DNA of 39,048 nt from an uncultured Clostridia bacterium (lineage in GTDB: Bacteria > Bacillota > Clostridia > TANB77 > CAG-508). Numbering within the stretch: the first letter of the stretch is position 1; each line of letters opens with the position of its first letter. Below the pieces are notes generated by a model, which was not told the DNA's origin, did no database searches, and was given only the letters and a program-made list of their open reading frames with translations. Below, piece after piece: positions 32,809 to 39,048 of this stretch. The stretch lies in the NCBI GenBank assembly GCA_944392425.1, contig CALXWM010000011.1:1-39048 (forward strand), read 5' to 3'. Position numbers and translations under genes: made by a program.

Positions 32809-33420
32809 TTATTTTAAAGATTTTTTAGCATCTTTAAACAATTCTTTTGAGCCTTTTAAATAATCATATCCTGAGAAAATTGTTGCGACTAGGCAAATAA
32901 TCATTAAAATTGTAGAAGCTAAATTTAATGCAAATGCTCCTCCTCTCAAATTTCCAGTAAATATAACCCCAAAGCCATTTACGTCTACAAATGCCAATAT
33001 TATTGCTATCATCTGAGTAACTGTCTTTAATTTTCCCCATACACTTGCTGCTATTACTTTACCATTTTGTTCTACTGCTATAAGTCTATATCCTGAAACA
33101 GCAAACTCTCTTGTTATAATTATAATAGGAATCCAGGCAGGTAGTTTCCCTACTCCTACTAATATAAGCATTGCAGAAACCACCAAAATTTTATCTGCTA
33201 TTGGGTCTAAGAATTTTCCAAAGTTTGTGATTTCATTATTTTTTCTTGCTAAGTAACCATCTAATTTGTCAGTAAGAGATGCTATTATAAATATAATATC
33301 CATTATTATAAAATTCAAAGGCACTCCTAGAACATCTACTGGTATATTTATTAGTGAAAATATAACCATTATTGGTACTAATATTATTCTAAATATAGTT
33401 AATTTATTAGGTGTATTCAT
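32809..33420 (-). CDS. pgsA: CDP-diacylglycerol-glycerol-3-phosphate 3-phosphatidyltransferase
   Basis: A 203-aa membrane enzyme that makes phosphatidylglycerophosphate, the committed step to phosphatidylglycerol. The CDP-alcohol phosphotransferase motif is complete: Asp51, Asp54-Gly55, Ala58-Arg59, Gly68, Asp72 and Asp76. About five transmembrane helices. AAGGAATG precedes the ATG. The leader carries copy C of the hairpin/pseudoknot motif (33444-33475), so its expression is likely controlled after transcription begins. The downstream gap holds a core-type repeat. Confidence 0.95.
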   Translation of the reverse strand: MNTPNKLTIFRIILVPIMVIFSLINIPVDVLGVPLNFIIMDIIFIIASLTDKLDGYLARKNNEITNFGKFLDPIADKILVVSAMLILVGVGKLPAWIPIIIITREFAVSGYRLIAVEQNGKVIAASVWGKLKTVTQMIAIILAFVDVNGFGVIFTGNLRGGAFALNLASTILMIICLVATIFSGYDYLKGSKELFKDAKKSLK

Positions 33421-33443
33421 TAAGCTACATTCCTTGCATATGT

Positions 33444-33475
33444 ATTTAGGTTTTTAAGAGGATACCTATAAACCT
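33444..33475 (-). promoter_or_regulatory. Leader hairpin/pseudoknot motif, copy C (before pgsA)
   Basis: On the minus strand: AGGTT-TATAGGT-ATCCT (one internal mismatch), linker CTTAAAA, then ACCTAAATACAT. The loop UAGGU pairs with ACCUA. It is the weakest stem of the four copies, but loop, A-rich linker and 3' box are kept exactly. Confidence 0.55.
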
Positions 33476-33483
33476 GCTTTTTA

Positions 33484-33513
33484 GGGAGCTATATAAACAT
33501 TTATATAGCTTTC
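33484..33513 (-). terminator. Hairpin after the UPF0182 gene
   Basis: AGCTATATAAA/TTTATATAGCT with flanking G-rich/C-rich bases, two-base loop, within the 115-base gap between the UPF0182 stop codon and pgsA. It lacks a U tract in the minus direction, so it may pause rather than stop transcription. Confidence 0.45.
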
Positions 33514-33535
33514 CTAATTTTACATCAATTTTAAA

Positions 33536-36349
33536 TTATTCTGCTGTATTATTAACAGTTTCATTTACTACTTCATTTTGCATTTCTGTTTCGTTTGCAA
33601 CTGCATTAGTTTCTTGTGCACTTACAGCATTTTCTAATTGATCAATTAATCCTGTTAATGTTTGCATATCTTCTCCAAATAATCTCCAATCATTATTGCT
33701 ACTAGAATTTTTAACATTTCCATTTGCTTTGATTATCTCATTTATTAAATCGTCGATATTATCTGGATTTGTAATTTCTATATTACCTGCTGATTGTGAT
33801 AACAAGTTTGTTAATGCTTCATCTAACGTATTTCCAATAGCTATTTTGTTACCTGAAGCAACCACAACTCTTCTTAAAGTAGGCTTTTGCTCTGTTGTTT
33901 CATTTAATAATTGTTGATAAACTGGTTCTACATATAAAATAGTATTATTTATTGGAACTGCTATTAAATTTCTTGTAATTCTTGTTCCACTTACAGAAAG
34001 ACTAGCTATATCAGTTGAAATTGTTCCATCTTGATTTATTTGTGTTTCAACCTGCATTGGTCCTAGTACATTGCTATCAGATGGGAATTCATATAATGTA
34101 AGTTTTGCCTCTCCATTTTCATATGTTCCTACCATATATGAAATCATATTTTGTTTTCCATATGGAGTAAATGGTATTACCAATCCTAAAGTTTCTTCAT
34201 CAGTTCCAGCTGGTTTTACCATTGTATAGTAACTTTCCATTTTTGTTGTTCTTCCACTATTATTAGTTTCTGCAATTTGCCATATATCATTTGCTCTATA
34301 TAATACTTCTGGTTGAATATTATGATATTTTTGTATTACTTCTGCTTGTATATCATACAAATATTGTGGATATACAAAGTGTTTACTTATATCTTCTGGA
34401 ATTTTTTCATCTCTGTCTACAAATAATCCTGGATACATATTGTTATATGCCATAACAATTGGGTCTGTTCTATCTGTAATGTAGAATTTCATTGTTCCAT
34501 CAAATGCATTTACTATAACTTTTACAGAATTACGTATGTAATTTATTGTTTGACCATTTTCTAAATCTATTTGCTCAGAGAATGGATAACTATTTGATGT
34601 TGTATATGCATCTATTACCCAATATTGATTGCCAGAATCATCTATTATCATATATGGATTTTCATCATATGTTAGATATGGCATAATTATTTTTGCTCTT
34701 TCTATTATATTTCTGTTAATAATTATTTTGCTATCGCTATCTACATTTCCTGAAAATGCTAATTGTAAATCTCCCTCTTTTATTCCAAGAATAATCCTAT
34801 CTAAGAAATTTAGAGTTAATCCTGCATCACCTGTATATGAATAGTTTTTCTCAGTTCCATCATCATTCAAGTAATCGAATTCTGTATTTTCATCTGGATT
34901 TACAACAACTGCATCATTTGTCTCTAATCCAAAGTATATTCTAGGTTCTGTAGTAGAGATTGCAGATTCAGATAAATCGCCAAAATCTTTTTGAATATTA
35001 CTCAAATTGCCCTCTTCATCGGTTGTTCCTGCCATAGTAATTACAGTACCATAACCATGTGTATATTCATAAGTTTTATTTGAATATGTAGTATTACTAC
35101 TATCTATTTCTCTAGGGCTAACATACACAAGTGTAGGCTTGTTGTTTATATTGTACATTTCAATTTGAGTATTTCTATATGTGTAATATCCTTTTTCAGT
35201 TTGTGAGCTTTGTAAATCTTGTAAAACATTGCTACTGCTTACTATTGCAATATTATCTATAACGTTTTCATTTTGATTTAATTCTTCTCTTGTAATTGTT
35301 CCACTATAATCTATATTTTCTTCTTCAATATTTATTCCAAAAGCATTTTTAGTTTGCTTAATATTTTCAGCTATGTATTCTTGATTTTTATCAAGTTCAT
35401 TAGAACCAATAAATATTAATTGATATCCTGCTAAAACTACAGCTAATACTATTAAATAAACTGGCACAATAAGTAAGTTTCCTAAAACTCTTCTTGTACT
35501 TTTATCTTTTAATGCTTTGTATGCTCTAAATACTGAAATTACTGCTAATACAGCAAATATTACATATCCCCATAGCTTAATAGTAACATCAGAATCTCCT
35601 GCGCCGAATAATGAATATTGAGTAGCATCACTTAATTCTATTGTTAAGAATCTCTCATTTCCTATATTTTGTACCATAGAGAAGAATATGAATAGTCCTA
35701 ATAATATAGCAATTAGCTTAACTCTTGAGCCAAGTTTAGAAACTAAATCAACCTTTTTGATTGACTCACGTGCAACTCCCTCAAAGCTAATGTTTAGAAC
35801 TATTAGTGCATATACAACTGCATAAATAATTGTTGCTATAACTACTATTAATAAATATGATAGTAAAAATGTTATAAAAGGTCTTTGGAAGATGAAATAT
35901 GAAATATCCATTCCAAATACTAAATCTGTGCTACCAAATTGTGAATTGCTAAAACATAGTAAGATGTTGTTTAGTAAAAATTGAGTTGTAGCAACACTTC
36001 CTATAAGTGCTATTATAAATGAAACTGATTTATTTGGAAATTTTGGCATTTCTTTCTTTTCATCATCAAAAAATACCTTAAGTCCCTTTTTCAGTGTTCT
36101 ATTTGTAAAATAGAAAGCACAATATAAAAATATAAAGTTAACTGCAAAAGTAAGTAGTGAATATGTTAAGTTTCTCCAAAATACTGGTATATAATTTTCG
36201 CCAATAGCTTTGAATTCAAGGTAACTGCCTCTTACATATACATATAAAGCAATAAGTGCAATTACTAAGATTGCCAAAACTATTATTGTTCTCTTTCTAG
36301 TTCTTTTTTTAACTTTTACTGAATTGTTATTTTCATTTTCTTTTTTCAA
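33536..36349 (-). CDS. UPF0182 family membrane protein
   Basis: A 937-aa protein of a widespread uncharacterised family. The first about 320 residues hold seven transmembrane helices with long loops. A large extracellular region follows (motifs GYGTVITMAGTTDEEG, EPRIYFGLETND, YRANDIWQIAE), and the C terminus is acidic and rich in N, E and T. Start codon is TTG with AGGAGG nine bases before it; the nearby ATG is out of frame. It starts 25 bases after ftsY and is probably co-transcribed with it. Function is not known. Confidence 0.93.
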   Translation of the reverse strand: MKKENENNNSVKVKKRTRKRTIIVLAILVIALIALYVYVRGSYLEFKAIGENYIPVFWRNLTYSLLTFAVNFIFLYCAFYFTNRTLKKGLKVFFDDEKKEMPKFPNKSVSFIIALIGSVATTQFLLNNILLCFSNSQFGSTDLVFGMDISYFIFQRPFITFLLSYLLIVVIATIIYAVVYALIVLNISFEGVARESIKKVDLVSKLGSRVKLIAILLGLFIFFSMVQNIGNERFLTIELSDATQYSLFGAGDSDVTIKLWGYVIFAVLAVISVFRAYKALKDKSTRRVLGNLLIVPVYLIVLAVVLAGYQLIFIGSNELDKNQEYIAENIKQTKNAFGINIEEENIDYSGTITREELNQNENVIDNIAIVSSSNVLQDLQSSQTEKGYYTYRNTQIEMYNINNKPTLVYVSPREIDSSNTTYSNKTYEYTHGYGTVITMAGTTDEEGNLSNIQKDFGDLSESAISTTEPRIYFGLETNDAVVVNPDENTEFDYLNDDGTEKNYSYTGDAGLTLNFLDRIILGIKEGDLQLAFSGNVDSDSKIIINRNIIERAKIIMPYLTYDENPYMIIDDSGNQYWVIDAYTTSNSYPFSEQIDLENGQTINYIRNSVKVIVNAFDGTMKFYITDRTDPIVMAYNNMYPGLFVDRDEKIPEDISKHFVYPQYLYDIQAEVIQKYHNIQPEVLYRANDIWQIAETNNSGRTTKMESYYTMVKPAGTDEETLGLVIPFTPYGKQNMISYMVGTYENGEAKLTLYEFPSDSNVLGPMQVETQINQDGTISTDIASLSVSGTRITRNLIAVPINNTILYVEPVYQQLLNETTEQKPTLRRVVVASGNKIAIGNTLDEALTNLLSQSAGNIEITNPDNIDDLINEIIKANGNVKNSSSNNDWRLFGEDMQTLTGLIDQLENAVSAQETNAVANETEMQNEVVNETVNNTAE

Positions 36350-36373
36350 ACAGAATCTCCTCCTTAAACTATA

Positions 36374-37252
36374 CTATATTATTGCATCAATAAATTCCTT
36401 GCTATTAAATACTTCCATATCATCAATTTGTTCCCCTATACCTATGTATTTTATTGATATTTTATTTTCATCTACAATTCCTATAACTACTCCACCTTTT
36501 GCAGTTCCATCTAGTTTTGTAAGAACTAATCCTGTTACTCCAGTAGTTTCTTTGAATGCCTTTACTTGAGATATTGCATTTTGACCTGTTGATGCATCTA
36601 ATACTAATAAAACTTCCTTTGAACTATTTGGTAGTTCTCTATCTATAACTCTCTTAATCTTTTCTAATTCATCCATTAAGTATTTCTTATTTTGCAATCT
36701 TCCTGCTGTATCACAAATAAGTACATCCGCATTTTTTTCTTTTGCAACTTTTATTGAATCAAATATAACTGAAGCTGGGTCTATGCCTTCAGGCCCTTTA
36801 ACTAATTCTGCACCTGCTCTATTAGCCCATACTTCAAGTTGCTCTGTTGCCGCTGCTCTAAAAGTGTCTCCTGAAGCAATTATAACTTTCTTTCCTTGCT
36901 TTATTAAATTATTAGCTATTTTTCCGATTGATGTTGTTTTTCCTGCTCCATTTACACCAACCATTAATATTACTGCTGGTTTGTTAGTTAAATCTAGCTC
37001 TGGATTATTATCTTTAAATATTTCTTCTATTTCTTCTCTTAAAGCTTGTTTTACCTGTTCTGCTTCTTTTAAATTTTCTTTCTTAATTCTAGTTCTTAAA
37101 TTATCTATTATTTTTTCTGTTGTTTCCATTCCAACATCTGCAATTATTAACTTTTCTTCTAATTCATCTAATAAATTTTCATCTACTTTTGTAAAACTAA
37201 ATACTTGCTTTGTCTTTGCTAGTCCTTGTTTTAACTTATCAAAAAAACCCAT
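36374..37252 (-). CDS. ftsY: Signal recognition particle receptor FtsY
   Basis: A 292-aa SRP GTPase that docks ribosome-SRP complexes at the membrane translocon. It has the helical N domain (1-85), then G domain with P loop GVNGAGKTTS (99-108), DTFRAAATEQL (129-139), the DTAGR box (181-185) and TKLDGTAKGG. The acidic A domain of E. coli FtsY is absent, as is usual for Firmicutes; an amphipathic start (MGFFDKLKQGLAKTK) probably binds lipid. The leader is unusual: copy D of the pseudoknot motif, followed by a ribosome binding site separated from the ATG by a hairpin. Confidence 0.96.
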   Translation of the reverse strand: MGFFDKLKQGLAKTKQVFSFTKVDENLLDELEEKLIIADVGMETTEKIIDNLRTRIKKENLKEAEQVKQALREEIEEIFKDNNPELDLTNKPAVILMVGVNGAGKTTSIGKIANNLIKQGKKVIIASGDTFRAAATEQLEVWANRAGAELVKGPEGIDPASVIFDSIKVAKEKNADVLICDTAGRLQNKKYLMDELEKIKRVIDRELPNSSKEVLLVLDASTGQNAISQVKAFKETTGVTGLVLTKLDGTAKGGVVIGIVDENKISIKYIGIGEQIDDMEVFNSKEFIDAII

Positions 37253-37291
37253 TTTTCTACTTTCGCATAAGTTATATTAATGCGAATCTCC
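37250..37291 (-). promoter_or_regulatory. Hairpin-separated ribosome binding site of ftsY
   Basis: The only strong Shine-Dalgarno sequence (AAAAGGAG, GGAG at 37288-37291) lies 35 bases before the ATG (37250-37252). Between them TTCGCAT (37280-37286) and ATGCGAA (37262-37268) form a 7-pair hairpin with an 11-base loop. Folding it would leave about 10 bases between GGAG and ATG, a normal spacing. A three-codon frame (ATG-CGA-AAG-TAG) overlaps the 3' arm. Confidence 0.5.
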
Positions 37292-37301
37292 TTTTTTATG
37301 T

Positions 37302-37330
37302 ATTTAGGTTTTTAGGTTACCTATAACCAT
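37302..37330 (-). promoter_or_regulatory. Leader hairpin/pseudoknot motif, copy D (before ftsY)
   Basis: On the minus strand: GGTTA-TAGG-TAACC hairpin, linker TAAAA, then ACCTAAATACAT. Loop UAGG(U) pairs with (A)CCUA. It is the most compact copy. A TATACT hexamer at 37381-37386 may be the -10 of the ftsY promoter, with a poor -35. Confidence 0.6.
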
Positions 37331-37427
37331 TTTTAGTAAAATGCTTTGTTTATGCATATTTCTAATTTTTTCACATAATAAGTATAACATAGTTTTCTGA
37401 AAAAGTGTACTAGTTTATGAAATTTAT

Positions 37428-37457
37428 TTGCAATGGATTAAATAAATATGATATAAT
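37428..37457 (+). promoter_or_regulatory. Promoter of tRNA-Gly
   Basis: Plus strand TTGCAA (37428-37433), 18 bases, TATAAT (37452-37457), 46 bases before tRNA-Gly. The transcript would pass through the single repeat arm at 37467-37500. Confidence 0.65.
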
Positions 37458-37466
37458 ATTTATATA

Positions 37467-37500
37467 TTTTTTCAGTTGGGGAAGGTCCTTTTCATAAAAT
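37467..37500 (+). repeat. Single arm of the composite repeat in the tRNA-Gly leader
   Basis: TTTTTTCAGTTGGGGAAGGTCC then TTTTCATAAAA matches the left arm of copies 1 and 2. No inverted partner appears in the next 1.5 kb, so the element is a solo arm, or its other end has been displaced. Confidence 0.65.
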
Positions 37501-37502
37501 TT

Positions 37503-37576
<74 letters not shown>

Positions 37577-37585
37577 TTTGAAAAC

Positions 37586-37623
37586 AACTTACGGACTAAT
37601 TAAAGTTCGTAAGTTTTTATTTT
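37586..37623 (+). terminator. Terminator of tRNA-Gly
   Basis: AACTTACGGAC (37586-37596) with GTTCGTAAGTT (37605-37615): 11 pairs including one G-U, 8-base loop, followed by TTTATTTT. Confidence 0.85.
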
Positions 37624-37670
37624 ATATATGAAACTTAAATGTTCTCTTTCTAGGAAGGAGGACATTTTTT

Positions 37671-37955
37671 ATGTTTGAATTTAAAACTATTCAGATTTTA
37701 AAGCCAAATACGGAAATACTTGAAGTAATTAAAGATTACAAGCATAAAGTAAAAAATGGTAAAGTTAAAAATCTACTACATACCAATTTACAAGTTATAG
37801 AACCTACTGAATATCTAATTAAATATCCCATTAGTATTACTATACTTGAATATAAAGTAAATGAAATCTCTAGTAAACCATTTTATATTAAAGAGCATAA
37901 ACAAAAATACAATCTCAAAGAAATTAAACAAATTTTAAATAAGTTTAAAATGTAA
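37671..37955 (+). CDS. Hypothetical protein, 94 aa
   Basis: Small basic protein (MFEFKTIQILKP) with about 20 lysines and no membrane segment. A strong GGAAGGAGG site nine bases before the ATG supports expression. It lies between tRNA-Gly and the serine recombinase, in the same direction, so it probably belongs to the integrated element. A DNA-binding or excision-accessory role is possible from context only; no family recognised. Confidence 0.7.
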   Translation: MFEFKTIQILKPNTEILEVIKDYKHKVKNGKVKNLLHTNLQVIEPTEYLIKYPISITILEYKVNEISSKPFYIKEHKQKYNLKEIKQILNKFKM

Positions 37956-38065
37956 ACTATACTTTTCTTTTCTTAATGAGGAAACTAATGAGAAATATAA
38001 AAAATTTAATTTAGTGTTTGTTATTTTGCTTTTTAGTTAGGAAACAAGTGAGGAGATGATATTTT

Positions 38066-39048
38066 ATGAGATGTGGTATTTATGTAAGAGTTAGTACAGA
38101 TGACCAAAGAGATAACGGTTATTCTATTGATTCACAACTTCGTATGATTAAAGAATATTGTGAGAAAAATGATTATAGTATTGTAGATGTGTATAATGAC
38201 GCAGGTTATTCTGGAAAAGATTTAATGCGACCAGAAATGCAGAGATTACTTGCTGATATAAAATCTAAAAAGATTGATAAATTAATTGCTATTAAAGTAG
38301 ATAGACTTACAAGAAATAATTATGATGGCTTTTGGTTACTTAATTATTGTGAAGAACATGATGTAAAAATCGAATTAATACTTGAACCCTATGATGTATC
38401 TACTGCTAATGGCGAAATGATATTTGGTATGAATTTAGTATTTGGACAAAGAGAAAGAAAAGAAATTGGAGCAAGAACGAAACGTGCTATGGAAGAAATG
38501 GCATTAGAAAAAATACATCCTAGTAAAGCACCTTATGGCTATATTAGAAATAAAGAAACTGGCCATTTAGAAATAGAACCTATTGAAGCACAAGTTGTTA
38601 AAGAGATATTTGAACTATGCAAACAAGGCAATTCAACAAGGAATATTGCTACTATTATGAAAGATAATAACGCTTATTTAAAACAAGGCAAGTGGGCATC
38701 TGATAGAGTTTATAAAATATTAACTAATTCTATTTATATTGGTATATTTGAATATGGAAAATATAAACGAAAATCACAAGATATTTTAAAAGTTGAAAAT
38801 TATTGTGAACCAATTATAGATGAAACTACTTGGAATGCTACTAGAAATGTATTAGTTAAAAATAAGCATTCTAACTACGGCGAATATATTCATTTATTTT
38901 CAGGATTAGTAAAATGCCCTATATGTGGCAATATTATGAGTTCATCAGAATCCTTTAAATATCCCAAGGGTAAATTAAAAGTATATTATCATTTAAGATG
39001 TAAAAATCATAATTGTAAAGGTTTTGGACTTCATTATAATACTGAAAA
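38066..39048 (+). CDS. Large serine recombinase (partial, runs off the window)
   Basis: At least 327 residues, open to the window edge. The N-terminal resolvase domain (1-140) has the nucleophile Ser10 in YVRVSTDDQ and the arginine-rich active site around KVDRLTRN and GQRERKEIGARTKRAM. A recombinase domain follows (about 160-265, APYGYIRNKETG and IYIGIFEYG). A zinc ribbon begins at LVKCPICGNIMSS with a second pair near CKNHNC. These three parts are those of phage and ICE integrases and TnpX-type transposases. GAGGAG lies 10 bases before the ATG. The missing C terminus would be the coiled coil. It presumably moves the element that starts at tRNA-Gly. Confidence 0.92.
   Translation, partial: MRCGIYVRVSTDDQRDNGYSIDSQLRMIKEYCEKNDYSIVDVYNDAGYSGKDLMRPEMQRLLADIKSKKIDKLIAIKVDRLTRNNYDGFWLLNYCEEHDVKIELILEPYDVSTANGEMIFGMNLVFGQRERKEIGARTKRAMEEMALEKIHPSKAPYGYIRNKETGHLEIEPIEAQVVKEIFELCKQGNSTRNIATIMKDNNAYLKQGKWASDRVYKILTNSIYIGIFEYGKYKRKSQDILKVENYCEPIIDETTWNATRNVLVKNKHSNYGEYIHLFSGLVKCPICGNIMSSSESFKYPKGKLKVYYHLRCKNHNCKGFGLHYNTE

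Larger units (their letters stand above)
37577..39048 (+). mobile_element. Probable end of an integrated element next to tRNA-Gly
   Basis: Directly after tRNA-Gly come a small unrelated ORF and a large serine recombinase on the plus strand, opposite to the neighbouring housekeeping genes, and the recombinase continues past the window edge. The other end and the attachment repeats are not in view, so element type (prophage, ICE, transposon) is open. Confidence 0.5.

Noticed and set aside
15052..37330. Leader motif as a preQ1-I riboswitch
   Set aside because: Topology is similar (hairpin, A-rich tail, loop-tail pairing), but the loop is too short, the conserved CACC-type loop bases are absent, and none of the downstream genes is linked to queuosine.

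Overview
The window is AT-rich, tightly packed chromosomal DNA from a low-GC Firmicute, most likely an uncultured, spore-forming member of the Clostridia. The evidence is strong AGGAGG-type ribosome binding sites, TTGACA/TATAAT promoters, encoded CCA ends on tRNAs, RNase Y, SigH, SpoIIM, an archaeal-type ProRS, RqcH, NAD-dependent ligase and UPF0182. Species cannot be named from the sequence alone. Most genes lie on the minus strand. The exceptions are rnhA plus a HAD gene, rqcH, and the right-hand end.

Layout from left to right: a tRNA Val-Asp-Phe operon (minus). A cell-wall division operon ftsE-ftsX-M23-M23-ctp, in which FtsEX probably controls coiled-coil murein hydrolases. An M24 aminopeptidase, an A24 prepilin peptidase and a YqeG phosphatase. 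Tex. A heterodimeric ABC exporter. RNase Y, XerD (with an unusual catalytic-site lysine), SpoIIM, endonuclease Q and two small unknown genes. TmcAL, divergent from rnhA and a nucleotidase-like HAD gene. A disturbed block at 23.5-25.5 kb holds a 5'-truncated aldo/keto reductase, a MazF-like toxin gene without a protein antitoxin, and two candidate small RNAs with their own promoters and terminators. Then come tRNA-Thr, sigH, rqcH, a DUF4116 gene, proS, ligA, pgsA, UPF0182 and ftsY. The right end has tRNA-Gly, a small ORF and a large serine recombinase that runs off the window; this is probably one end of an integrated element.

Three layers of structure go beyond the genes. (1) A composite palindromic repeat family with two separable modules: an outer arm containing GTTGGGGACGGTCC and a GC-richer core beginning AATATACATTCT. 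They occur as arms plus core, core only, arms only and single arms, and several copies abut a stop codon. (2) A recurrent 5'-leader motif, present four times and always shortly upstream of a minus-strand gene (ABC exporter, a 95-aa gene, pgsA, ftsY). It can form a hairpin whose UAGGU-type loop pairs with a downstream ACCUA, a small H-type pseudoknot. (3) The toxin block with its two candidate RNAs and paired dyad operators. Items 2 and 3 are the best candidates for something undescribed.
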